NCBI GenBank assembly: GCA_947179155.2
Contig: OX359266.1
Span: 15,461,098 to 15,525,097, forward strand
Direction: 5' to 3'
Length of the DNA: 64,000 nt
From: Hedera helix
Taxonomy: Eukaryota; Streptophyta; Magnoliopsida; Apiales; Araliaceae
How positions within the stretch are numbered: the stretch's first letter is position 1; each line of letters opens with the position of its first letter. The position numbers were made by a program, and so were the translations under genes. This document shows positions 11,256 to 22,035 of the stretch, in pieces. The notes beneath the pieces were generated by a model that saw only the letters and a list, made by a program, of their open reading frames with translations, made no database searches and was not told the DNA's origin.

Positions 11256-12606
11256 TGTTTGAGGACGACTGTCGAGCCAATGACAATAAACAAAGGCGCT
11301 GCTTGGGAGGCAACCCAAGAAAACAGATTTGTATTTCTTTTCCTTTTTCTTTTTATATTTATTTGTGTCTTTTTCTTTGCATTTTATTTTACATTGGGGA
11401 CAATGTAAATTTTAAGTGTGGGGGAAGAGATTTAGGTATTTTTGTTAATTTTAGGTCATATTTTGAAAATTTTAGGAAATTTTAAAAATTTTGAAATTTT
11501 GAATTTTGTGGATAAATTCACTGCAAACCCTCACGAGACACAACTCGTCCACTTGGGGTAACCTTGGGGTTTAAAAGCTTGTTGCACATGCTAAGTGTAA
11601 CTGTGTTTCCTACGAAAATGGGGTAGTTTTTTAGTTTTTTATTTTTTTAGGATGAGTCACTTGAGCAATGAGTTAATTGAATTTTAAATTTTTAGCCAAC
11701 GACAAAATTTTTGATTCTTATTTAATAACTTTTGGAAAAAGGATAAATTTTTGCTTAGTTTGAATTTTTGACTTTTTATTGATTATTACTTTGTTTGAGA
11801 TCTTTAAATTTTTATGCACTTATATCCATTTGTTTGAGCTAATTTTAATTAAGAGAAAGTTTAAATGGTTAAATTCTTATGAAAGATATTTTTGAATTCT
11901 ATATCTTATTTGATCATTATTTGAAGTAAAATATAAGGCAAAATATAATTTGGAAGAGATGATTTAGGTAATTTTTCTAGGATTGTTAAAAAGAAAAATA
12001 TTGTGGTGGGTTGAGAAGAAGCGTAAAACGCACTCACTCATAAACACATGAAAAAGCGAGATGGAGCGTAAAACGCACTCACTGGTGAGATGGAGCATAA
12101 AATGCACTCACCGTGGAAAAAAAATGAAGAAAGAAAAAAAATGGGATGGAGCATAAAATGCACCCATTAAAAGAAAAAAAATGAAGAAATATTTAAAAAA
12201 ATGCATATTAATAATCCTAGTGTATATAATTGTTTGAAACCTTTTGATCTTCTGGTTTATATTTGTCTATATTAACAAAAATTGATGTGAAAAATAAGTA
12301 TATTGAGTTTTATTATATATCTTTTATAAGGTAATTAATGACCAAAACTTATCTGAATTTTGATTAGTTTGATACATTTGGATTCACACACACACGAAGG
12401 GTCTTGAGTAAGTAAGATTAATAAATATGTTAAAGTTCTAGACTTTGCATAATTTTGAAATTTTCTTTGAGTTGTTATTTTAAAAATCTTTGAGACTAAT
12501 GTTGAATTCATATTGATTTGTTGTTCGACTCAAGTAAGTTGTTTGGTTATTAGTTTTATTTTTATAGTTTTTGTTTTTGTTTTGCCCGAGGACGAGCAAA
12601 AAGCTA
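11256..12606 (+). other. Athila non-coding 3' internal region
   Basis: It holds the Athila-typical stretch GAGGACGACTGTCGAGCCAA ... GCTTGGGAGGCAACCC (11260-11320) and a perfect hairpin TTTACATTG-GGGA-CAATGTAAA (11388-11409) followed by AAGTGTGGGGG (a polypurine-like copy). Next come AT-rich sequence with no coding signal, a short tandem array (12016-12166), and finally CCGAGGACGAGCAAAAAGCT before the polypurine tract. The reading frame at 11255-11485 is not credible as a gene. Confidence 0.8.
12016..12166 (+). repeat. Four copies of a 24-bp motif with a GCGT-AAA-ACGC dyad
   Basis: Copies start near 12016, 12059, 12088 and 12144. The consensus is AGATGGAGCGTAAAACGC then ACTCAC. Two copies read GCATAAAATGC, which keeps the dyad by a paired change (GCGT/ACGC to GCAT/ATGC). 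Confidence 0.85.
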
Positions 12607-12620
12607 AGTGTGGGGGTATT

Positions 12621-14183
12621 TGATAAGGTTGAATTATATGATATTTTTATTCCCTAATACTTAGTTTTTATATTTATTGTGTGCTTAAATGTTTAATTAT
12701 TTAGCTTATTTTGATTTTAATAGCTTTTATAGGATTTTAGCTAATTTAGGTAATTTTATAGTATTTTTATATTTCTTTTTATTTAAGTATTTTTATTTAT
12801 TTTAGGTGTTTTATTTATTATTATGTGTTTTTAGGATTTTTAGTATTTTTATATTATTTTTAATTAATTTATATTTATTTTTGTAGGAAAATTAAAGCTT
12901 AGATGGCAAAATGGTAAATATCAAACTGCTAGGGGCAAATCCGTAAATTCCGGTCAGCGGCAAGGATCAGAACGACGTCGTTTTACGGCAAATGAAACGT
13001 CCGCGCAATGCGCGGTCAAACAGCAGAAGCACGGAGGAGTGGAACGACGCCGTTTCGCCCGAGGAAAGCTTCCGCGCAATGCGCGGAGGCTGGTGATGGT
13101 CACTGTAGCGAGTGCCTCGTTTGGCTGCGCGGAAATTGCCCAAAACGGAATTATTCGCGATTTTAGCATTAATTTGATTCCAAATTGGAATTTAATTCCA
13201 ACTAGGGTTAGGACAATAATTATTTTATTTTTCTTTTATTTTTTATTGTAAATCCTATTAGGGTTTGGACAAGTTAGGAAGTTTATGAAGCCTATAAATA
13301 GAGGGCTTGACACACAATGTAAAATACAACTTTTCTATTAGAATAAAAATTCTCTCTTCTATTCTTTGATGATCTCTACAATTATGAGTAGCTAAATTAT
13401 TTTTCTTGGTTTAAGTGATTGAAGCCATCAAGATTTATACACTGTGAGAACTAATTTATTTTAATTGTTCAATTTATATTTTGAGTATTGAATATTTTTC
13501 TATGTTTAATTTTATGATTAATTCGTTTAATTGCTAGGATGCATACTAGTTTATTATTCGTTGAAATCTATTGCCAAATTAAATATCAAATCCGTAATTA
13601 TTTGGTCACTTTAATTTGCGAAGCAACTAAGATTAATAACTATTTTGCTTATCAAAATATTGTTATATCTTAGGAAAAATATTCATCTAAATTAAATGCA
13701 GATGCTTGGATTGTGTTGTTTAGTTCAACGATCTCTCTATTTCTTTATGCTACTACTAGGTTAAATTTTTAGCGCTTGTTTGAGATTAGTTAGTAGTAAA
13801 TGTTATTTAGATCGCTTGTTTCTGCTTAACTAAAATTAAGGAGAGATAGGAAAATTATTCGAATGGGAGTAATTATTCCACGTTGAATATTTAAAATATG
13901 AATTGATTTATTCTTGCATCAGTGATCAGTTGTAAATTCTTGATGGTGGATATTGACTTAACCAAGGCTTTTTCTTCTCATTTATTTCATTAAATTACTT
14001 GCATATTTATTTTAGTTATTTTTATTTAAATTATTTCTTTGATTCAAAAACCCCCCAATTTTTATTTACAAAAACATAAAATTAAATAATCATTCTCTGT
14101 GGGATCGATTCTTGCTTACACTACTACATTAATATTTATTTTTCCAAAGTAAGATTTTATTTTTGGGTGCTTGCGACATCACA
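12621..14183 (+). mobile_element. Athila 3' LTR
   Basis: It begins TGATAAGGTTGAATT right after the polypurine tract and ends GACATCACA at 14183 (CCA is shared beyond it). It carries a TATA box at 13291-13304 and a cassette at 12970-13087 that lacks the first A box through a deletion. Confidence 0.87.
12970..13087 (-). repeat. Alternating palindrome cassette B-A-B-A (first A deleted), inverted
   Basis: B 12970-12983, A 12999-13015 (GTCCGCGCAATGCGCGG), B 13042-13055, A 13070-13087. Here the second A box reads CCGCGCAATGCGCGG, while the 5' LTR reads CCACGCAATGCGCGG. Confidence 0.75.
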
Positions 14184-14750
14184 CCAGTGTCGTTTTAAAG
14201 CAATCATCATTTAATCTTTTAAATGAATTTGAAAGGTATTTGGAACTTATGGTTTTGAAATATTTAAACCAAACAAGTTATAATATGATTTTTGAACTCA
14301 GTATGAGTGTTTATGATCAATTTATGATCAATGGAAGCAAGAATGCATAAAAATAGCTTGCATTATGTGCTTATGAGCGATTTTCAGTAAATTTTCGTTT
14401 GGAATTTGGTTGTGTGATCTAAATAGAAGTTGTAGAGGAATAAATTATAGTCGCGTGACCGCTTGAATCACTTAAAAAAGTTATTAAATGAGGAAGTTAT
14501 GGCTGTTGAAGTGAGCAAGGGTTCGAGCAGTCCTAAAATTAGAATTTTATTTTGTTGGGCCTATCGCCGCAACGGTGGAAACCACCGCTGCAGTGGTCAA
14601 ACGTTTTGCATGGCACCGCCGTTGTGGTGGTTTCCACCACCATAGCAGTTGTCTGAATTTTTTTAAAAAATTGAAGTTTTATTAACTGGGTCGGGTCTTA
14701 TCCAACGGGTCGAGTCGAATCTTTAAGTCCAAAATGGGTCAAAAAATGTA

Positions 14751-15357
14751 GATTAAATAATTTAATATTTCATTAAATAAAAAATTATTAAACTAATAAT
14801 AATATTAGAAAATTGATAAAATATTATTAAATGAATAATAATATTAGAAAATAAATAAAATATTATTAAATGAATAATAATATTAAAAAATGAATGGAAT
14901 ATTATTAAACGATTAATAATTTTAGAAAATCAATAGAATATTTTTAAATAATTAATAATATTAGAAAATAAATAAAATATTATTACATTATTAATAATAT
15001 TAGGAAATAAATAAATATTATTAAATGATTAATAATATTATAAAATGAATAAAATAATATTAAATGATAAATAATATTAAAATGTAATTAAAATATTATT
15101 AAATAGTTAATAATATTAACGAAGGATTAAACTTTTATTAAATGATTAATAATATTAGTACAGAAATAAAATATTATTGAATAATTAATAATATTAGTAA
15201 ATGATTAAAATATTATTAAATGATTAATAATGTTAGTATGCGATTAAAATATTAGTAAATACCTAATAATATTAGTAAGCGATTAAAATATTATTAAATA
15301 ATTAATAATATTATTAAGCGTTTAAAATATTATTAAATGGTTAATAATATTATAAAC
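14751..15357. repeat. AT-rich tandem array, unit about 39 bp (degenerate)
   Basis: Repeated AAATATTATTAAATGATTAATAATATTAG-like units inside the LTR that started at 5030. The same array occurs at 37787-38740 and 63270-63720. Confidence 0.85.
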
Positions 15358-16616
15358 GCTGAAGGCACAAGTTGCCTAATAACGACTATCCTCAGACGAA
15401 CAAAAGTGAGGATTCACTACCATCAACCCCTCTACCAGAACAAAAGTTGGGGTCTAACTGACATATTATGCATACATCAAAACATAAAGGCTTACAACAG
15501 CTGAAACATCCCTAATAGAAACAAAATGTGGGACTCGCTACTTCTAGGTACAAATAAGATAACAATAATAAATCACCGCCTGCTGCGGTGAACAGTCCTA
15601 CGAATAGCCCTGCGTAACGCCTGCTGGGTCAACTCCTCCACTGTACGGCGATGAATCCAGCGTCTGCTGTTACCCGCCTCCCTAGGGTGCCTCCTAACCC
15701 GACGCCTCAGTCGATCAAACGAAGTGCTAAGAGCATATTCTAAGGTGTCGACCCTAGCAGCTCTCTCCCTATCAAGCTCAGCCCTGACTGTCTGGAGAAC
15801 TGTCTGACTAGCCATCTCCCTAGCATCCAATCTCTCCACCGTCTGCCTCAGCTGACTATCCTGGATCATCAGCTGCTGCACAGTAGGACCCAACGGAGGT
15901 GCAGCGCTCTCCAACTGCTGAATTTTGGCCTGCAAATCGGCCATCTTCTCCTTAAGTTCCATGTTCTCACCAGAGAACATGTAAGCTGCGTCTCTATACT
16001 GCTCCTCAGTCTGCTGACGAATCTGGTTATGCTCCTCTAGGTGTTGAACCCTCTCCTCTAGCTCATCATTAGCCGTAGTCAAAGTATCGATGATGTCATT
16101 GGCAGTAGTGCCCATGCCATCAGCATACTCTGCTGGCTCCTCCTGCTCGTCATCCTCAGAATCGGCCTCATCCTCAGATTCGGCTTCCTCCTCACTATAG
16201 GGCCTCATCACCCCACCCCTGACGGGCTCCGCGGCATCCCTACTATCATCCTCCTCCGGATCGGACTCTCCTACTGGTGCTACAGGTGCAACGGGTGCAT
16301 ACCCTACCAACTGCTGCGTATCCACTGGTATATCAATGAATACCACGTCCTCTCGAGCTCCGCTCGTCTCGCCTATAGCCATCCTACAACACAACAGAAA
16401 AACTAACATCAGTACAGCAATAAAATATATTCATTGAAGAAATGAAACTATATTTCATTGGGTACGACTCGACTCGATGAATTCCCCAATTCATCAAAAC
16501 CACATAGGATAAATCTCCTCGATTTATCTCCTAACACTCAATACGAGTTTAATACTAAGGTTATAACTTAGGTTTCGCAATCCTAACGTTTCTAACCTAC
16601 GGCTCTGATACCAACC
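15358..16616 (-). mobile_element. 5' internal region of a minus-strand Gypsy element (truncated)
   Basis: The PBS (reverse complement of TTGGTATCAGAGCC) is at 16601-16614, next to the LTR at 16617. Reading leftwards there are about 220 bases of leader, the ORF 16382-15573 and then about 215 bases with three loose copies of a GAACAAAAGT-type motif (near 15399, 15440 and 15519). The element stops at about 15357 against an AT array, so gag-pol and the second LTR are lost. Confidence 0.75.
15573..16382 (-). CDS. Acidic coiled-coil protein encoded upstream of gag in an LTR element; function unknown
   Basis: This is an intact 269-residue frame. I start it at the ATG of MAIGETSGAREDVV (16382), because the longer upstream start adds only nine hydrophobic and Cys residues. 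Residues 1-60 are low complexity with YAPVAPVAPVGESDPEEDD. Residues 60-95 are very acidic (EEEAESEDEADSEDDEQEE). Residues 105-225 have heptad-like Leu, Ile and Gln runs (DELEERVQHLEEHNQ; MELKEKMADLQAKIQQLE) typical of a coiled coil. The C terminus is strongly basic (FDRLRRRVRRHPRE ... RTVHRSRR), as in nucleic-acid-binding tails. It sits about 220 bases after the PBS, where gag would normally begin, but lacks gag motifs and a zinc knuckle. The chromovirus at 20500-63082 has a decayed frame of the same kind in the same place (28628-29219). I do not recognise a named family. An extra ORF before gag is known from Ogre-like elements; I cannot say that it is related. Confidence 0.72.
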   Translation of the reverse strand: MAIGETSGAREDVVFIDIPVDTQQLVGYAPVAPVAPVGESDPEEDDSRDAAEPVRGGVMRPYSEEEAESEDEADSEDDEQEEPAEYADGMGTTANDIIDTLTTANDELEERVQHLEEHNQIRQQTEEQYRDAAYMFSGENMELKEKMADLQAKIQQLESAAPPLGPTVQQLMIQDSQLRQTVERLDAREMASQTVLQTVRAELDRERAARVDTLEYALSTSFDRLRRRVRRHPREAGNSRRWIHRRTVEELTQQALRRAIRRTVHRSRR

Positions 16617-17869
16617 TGTGACGCCCCCAAATTCGGGTTCCAAATACCCGGATCCGGTCATCACGATCCAATACAAACATTCACCTCTAAACAACATACA
16701 ATAACTAAATGCGGAATAATAAACATATGTTGTTCATTCAAAAGGTGCTACTAGTCCCAAGATACGATAACCTTACACAAAAGTACACAAATACCCTTAA
16801 TAAAGTACTTAGGGTTTATATTACATAACAGTTAATTTAATTAACTACAGGGCTGCATCTCGAAGTCTATTACTTCATCTTTCCTTTACCCTTGTTCTTT
16901 CCCGAAGTCTCGGGTTGCACTGCAATAAGGTTTCATGATATAGCAAGAATGAGCAACTATTTTGCTCAACAAGTTTAAATAACAACAAGGAACAATATAT
17001 CATGAATGAAAGGGAATAGCTGAACAATTCAATAATGTGAATAACATAAGCAGGAATAATAATTTGCTTTTAAAATTAGGATAGTCAAATAGACTATGAA
17101 CTATAAATATCCACTGGAGTCAATAGCAGGTTGACCCAATGGTTACTACCAGAAATATGTACCCGAGGGGATCAGCCTCAGTACAATATGTGTATGCATA
17201 ACATTTAATTTCCGTATTTTTGTACCTGATATTAGATACAGGGTACTCCCCTATAATAAAGGGGTGTTCATAATAGTCTAAGAATCCGCATCTTCAATGA
17301 TTTGGATAGGTTTTAAAATCTTTAACATAATGTCTAGCCGAACAATGGCTTAGACCTACTTTAAACAGTTCTTTAAACAGTAGAACAGTAATTAAGTACA
17401 AGTCAATGACTGTACAATCTCAAGTGCAACAAGTGCGAATAACAATAATATCGATGTGGAATAATTGTAAAGTAATTAAACCACTCAAAGCATGCTTGGA
17501 AATAACAGTTCAAGCTTAAATAAATAATTTGCTCAATGAAATGAGTTTAGAGATAAGGAACTTGCATGTCTGCTCAGCTACAATAATTGTCTAGCTTTAA
17601 CTAACTGGCTTTGAAAAGACCTAACATTAATAAAGTTGGTCTAATAATTAGTACGGCGTATTTGCACAACTATACGCTCACTAAGGTACTTATTTATCAT
17701 ATAAGTACTAACACATAATTTACATTAGTCGAAATAATATTATTAACCTTATAGACCCTCAATCAAATTAGGTTAATAATTTAATAAGTTAGAAAATATT
17801 TTTCTTAAGCGTTGGACACTTATTAAACCCTTAAACAACTTATTACAATTGTTTAATTAAAGTATAATT

Positions 17870-18480
17870 AAATTAAATTTATTGTATTAATTCAATCTCT
17901 ATTTAATTACCATTTAATCTTGGTTAAATAGAAATTAACTAATTACTCTAGTTATTATTTAAAATAAATAATAACTAATTGTACTTACTTATTATTTAAT
18001 CATAATTGAATAATAAATAATTATTGATTTAATTTTAACATTCTTTAATTTAATATTAATCAACTAATAATTAATTAATTAATTAACGTCACTTATTATT
18101 TAATTTAAGGAAATTAAATAATAGTTTACTAATTTTAATCCTATTTAATTATTATTTAATGTCAGTTAAATAATAATTAATTATTTAATTATTTTTAATT
18201 ATTATTTAAGGTTAAATAAAATTTAATTTATTTATCCTTATTTATTATTTAAATTAAATAACTTAATTTCCCTTAATCATTATTTAATGCTAATTAAATA
18301 ATAATTAATTACTTAATTATCCTTATTTATTATTTAATAATATTTAAATAATAAATAGTTAATTTATAAATTTTTATCTCTCTTTAATTATTATTTAATA
18401 GGAATTAAATAATAATTGCTAATTTATCACCTTTATTTATTATTAACATTTTAAATAATAAATAACTAATAAATTTATTT
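17870..18480. repeat. Series of AT-rich hairpins
   Basis: Repeated units of the form ATTATTTAAT-NNNN-AAATAATAATTAA, each able to fold on itself. The same kind of array is found in LTRs at 25800-26340 and 46225-46690. Confidence 0.75.
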
Positions 18481-18740
18481 AACTTAACCATGATTTAGCT
18501 AACTAGTTTAATATTTAAAATATTTAAATATTAAACTTAATTAAAAATATCCTTCCCAATATCATTTTTGTATTATTATTATTTTTGTTATAATTTTAAA
18601 TTAGTTTTTAAATATTTAAATTAATTAAATTAAACCCGAATGACATTTCTGTAAATAAGTTGAAAACTGATCCGAAGGCAAAATAGTAATTTCGCCGAGA
18701 AAAACACGGAGGGGCATTTTGGTAAATTCTCGGAAAGGTT

Positions 18741-18907
18741 CTCGCGCATTGCGCGCGTTATCCGGAAGCAGGCCTAAAACGGTGCCGTTTTGGGACACTG
18801 CTGATGGCTTCCGCGCGTACGCGCGGATTGATTTTTTTTTCTTTAAACAAAACGACGCCGTTTTGTCTCCTCGTTTTCGGTGAACAGTGCTACCCGTATT
18901 GCGCGGA
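18741..18907 (-). repeat. Alternating palindrome cassette A-B-A-B-A
   Basis: A 18741-18757, B 18777-18791 (AAAACGGTGCCGTTTT type), A 18811-18826 (CCGCGCGTACGCGCGG, a perfect 16-bp palindrome), B 18848-18865 (CAAAACGACGCCGTTTTG), A 18893-18907. The tail GGGGCATTTTGGTAAATT lies at 18711-18728, i.e. after the cassette in the LTR's sense. Confidence 0.8.
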
Positions 18908-21663
18908 AACCCTTAGAATTTTTTTCCTTTGCAAAATGTGAACAGTGTCCGGCAATACCCATTTTAAATAAAAAATATACCATCAAGTAAGCTTTAAATC
19001 CCTAATAAAAATCCAAAAAAATTACCAATCACTTAATATCAATTTATAACATGAAAATTTAATTTTTCATGATTTAATATCATTCTTTTTTTATAAAAAT
19101 TTTTACATCACATAAACTACCATAAATCATAACTTTTTGTATATAACTCCATTTTGAGTGATTCAAACTTTGTTTTTCTCATGATTTAATGTTCTATAAT
19201 ATTAGAACATCAAACCTAAGTTTTTATAAAAATATTTTTGGACATAAATTCCAAAACTTGTTTACACACTATTAAACACATATTTTAGCATATAAAATAT
19301 ACCAAAATACAAACCAAACATATTAAACTCAAGCATGACATAAATATTACAACTACACATTAATAACTATATTAACATGTTTATACTAACATGATGATTT
19401 ATTTAATTTAAAAACAAAACTTTATTTAAAATAACCATTACCTTGATTTAATGGCTATCTTCCTTTTTCTTCCAAAATAGGTGGTGAATCTTGAAGACAT
19501 AAACCAAGAACTCCTTCTCTTGATAATTTTGCTCTCAAAATATTTTTCTACACTCTCAAATGCTCTCTAGCTCTCTCTTTTGGACTTGGAGAAAATGATG
19601 AAATAACATCTAACAATTTCAAGTATACTTGCAAAATTATTAGATACACATAATATATCTAATAATTTAGCCCATGCTCCTAGATGACAACAACACAAGG
19701 AATGGGTTAAATGACTTAGTTGGTGAAAAGAGGGATGGTGTCCATGTACCAAAAAAATAAAACAAGCAACCTTAATTTAATTAAATGAAAAATAAAACAA
19801 AATAAAACAAAAATCATTTTTTCTCTCTCCTTGCCAAGCATGGTCGGTTGATGGGTCTCTTTATTGTCCCAAAATCATAGTCACCTTCTACTTTTTAATT
19901 AATTAATAGTTATATAATTGTTTTTCCAAGTGGGACAATTATTGGGCTTTATTTAAAATACCAATTGGGCTTCTATTAAATTGTTTGGGCTACTAATTTT
20001 TCAAATTTTATTATTCTCCACTCGGGCTACTAATTGACCCATGTTGGGCTAATTTAATAATTTACACATTAATTATTCAATCCATGATTAAATAAATAAT
20101 TAGATTGAATAAATAATTAAATATTCTAACCCATTAGTATTAAATTACTAAATGGACTAATAAATATTATTATTAATATTTCACATTATTTACATTAATT
20201 AATAATCATATTAATTAATTTATTATATTTAATTAACTCATTATATTCAATTTAATTGAATATTTAATTAATAGAAAACTTATCAATTATTTTGATATTA
20301 AAACTTTAGGGTTTGTTCACTAATTTAAATAACATATTAGTGACCCCCTTTAATTAATTTTAGTAATTAATTACATAATCATTTAATCACATAATTAATT
20401 AATCACATAAAAAGATTTAAATAATCTCGTAAAACTAACTCGTCGGAAATTAAATTAATAATTTAATTGATAATGACGTGGAAATTCTAGGACATTACAT
20501 AAACCCTATAAAACCTAACCTAGGCCCTCGAGCAAAACGTGTACATCAAAATGACATTCTGTTTCAGGATTCATCTTTCCCACACTTTGAAAACACGTTT
20601 TAGCCGATAAACGTTTTTCTCGAAAAATGTGTTGAGAATAAGACGAAATAGGGAAAAGACAAAAAAAGATTTTTTCTCCTTTTTGATCGCCTAACCATTT
20701 TCTGAGAAATAGTTGTCGAAAACACTATTCACCAAAAAACGTGCAATGTCTTTTTGACTTTTCACTTCACAGAATAGTGTTTATTCGGAACAAAACTCTA
20801 TAATATCTGACTTTTAAATAAGCAAAGATCAATTCAACCGGAATACTTAGAATGAACTAGGTTTGAGATAACTGGATTAGAAAACCTAATCTAGACCTAA
20901 ACCTAGTTTTAAATTAATTAAATTAGCTAACTAATTAACCTAATTTGTTTATTAATACTAATCCGGTTGGGATTGAACTAGGTAAGGGCAACTAGATTAT
21001 CATTTAACCTAATTATCGTCCAATTAAACTTAACCTAACTAGGATTAAGGTTAATTAAGCTAAAGAGTAACCTAATCTATATGTTAAACTAGTTAGTCAA
21101 TTAATAACCTAATCGACTAATCAAGTTCTTAGGTTTATTGCTAATTAACATAATCATGACTAAGCTAGATTATCAAAAGGACTAAACTAACATTGATCTA
21201 GCTTGGTAAAAGACCTTTACTACCCCTCAATTAAATGATTAATTCACCAACCAAACAAGCCCTAGAACTATTCCTTTGGTAGGTTAAGTTGTGGACCAAT
21301 TAAAAGCTAACACACCAAAAATGTGATGATTTCAAGCATTAACGCCATTAAAGGAGTCCATATTATCGACCAAACAAGTAAGGAAAGGGAGGTGCACTTA
21401 TGCTTAGCTTAGCTTGTTAGTCTTATAACAATGACCATTTTTCCCAAGCTTTGCATAGCCTAAAAATAGCAAGCCATGTTCACTTGTTTTCTCATTCATT
21501 TCCAAAGCTAAAATTCAAGTATCAAAGCTATACATATATTGAGAGAGAGTTCCATTGAGTTACTACATTGGAAATTGCAAAGAAATAGTTAAAGCTTGCA
21601 AATTCAAAAGGTACAATCTCTAATAGTTTTTATGTTCGATTTTTCTTTCGTCTTTATAATTTT

Positions 21664-22035
21664 CAAAAGCTCAATAACGCGAGTCATAGCCATGTACGAT
21701 TGTTATTCTCCGTGTTCTTCACATGTTCTTGAGTCTTTCTTCATTTTACAGTAGTTATAATGTCGAATTTCATTTCGTAGCTTAAAGCTCAAGAACGTAC
21801 GTCGTAGCAATGTACGAATGTCGTTCTCCGTGTTCTTCGTATGTTCTTGATCCCTTATTATAAATTGTTTTAATCAGTTATGCAAGCCGTTATAATGACC
21901 AACTTTTATCAATTATAAAGTGTCATAATCACTTATGTAAGCAGTTATAATGCTCAAATTATTTCAAGTATAAAATTCAAAAGCTCAAAAACATAAGTCA
22001 TAGCCATGTACGATTTTTCGTTCTTCGTGTATTCT
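21664..22035 (+). repeat. Three self-complementary repeats (about 70 bp) in the chromovirus LTR
   Basis: Each copy starts AAAGCTCAAGAACG-like and ends GTTCTTGAG-like, with GTAGCCATGTACGA in the middle; they lie at about 21664-21736, 21782-21852 and 21977-22040. The ends are inverted, so each copy could form a stem. The 3' LTR has the same three at about 60806-61185. Confidence 0.75.

Larger units (their letters stand above)
7001..14186 (+). mobile_element. Athila-type Gypsy retrotransposon, gag-pro only (non-autonomous)
   Basis: Two near-identical LTRs (about 7001-8613 and 12621-14183) flank a 4.0 kb internal region with a tRNA-Asp type PBS, gag, protease, the Athila-like 3' stretch and a polypurine tract AGTGTGGGGGTATT (12607-12620). 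No reverse transcriptase, RNase H or integrase is present between the protease and the 3' region, so the element depends on another for movement. The 5' LTR start is uncertain: aligned with the 3' LTR, the first bases read AAATAG where TGATAAG is expected. I found no clear TSD. Outer bounds are good to a few bases. Confidence 0.88.
5030..15357 (+). mobile_element. LTR truncated on the right and split by an Athila element (segments 5030-7000 and 14187-15357)
   Basis: It begins TGTAATATCCCAGAT, the usual start of the long LTRs here, and is preceded by AGGGA at 5025-5029, which would be the left TSD. It includes a U3-like part rich in GCCCA/TCCAA words (5460-5880), a TATA-like CTATAAG near 6201 and a purine-rich leader (6230-6360). 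After the Athila insertion it resumes at 14187 and matches the LTR at 32085 in order: a GAGCAGTC stretch, a GC-rich mini-repeat, GGGTCGGGTC words, then an array of AT-rich units of about 39 bp. It stops at about 15357 against another element, so its right end and right TSD are lost. Confidence 0.72.
16617..20499 (-). mobile_element. Long terminal repeat of the minus-strand element, 3.9 kb
   Basis: TGTGACGCCCCCAAATTCGG at the left, GGACATTACA at the right. In its own sense it parallels the LTRs at 22896 and 43204: site-II-like GGGCT words (19925-20060), donor-like GT at 19441-19440 (TCAAG|GTAATGG), the cassette at 18907-18741, AT hairpins at 18480-17870, a TATTCGCACTTGTTGCA block near 17440, the TGAGCAAAATAGTTGCTCA hairpin at 16972-16941, and an acceptor TTATTGCAG ending at 16920. 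It abuts the truncated chromovirus 5' LTR at 20500. No coding region. Confidence 0.83.

Noticed and set aside
7001..14186. Target-site duplication for the Athila element
   Set aside because: The flanks (…TCGGA and GTGTC…) do not match, and the 5' LTR start has changed, so I do not claim one.
15351..20504. TAAAC at both edges as a target-site duplication
   Set aside because: The left end of the element is not an LTR end, and TAAACCCTA is normal chromovirus LTR sequence (see 42189), so it is not a duplication made by integration.
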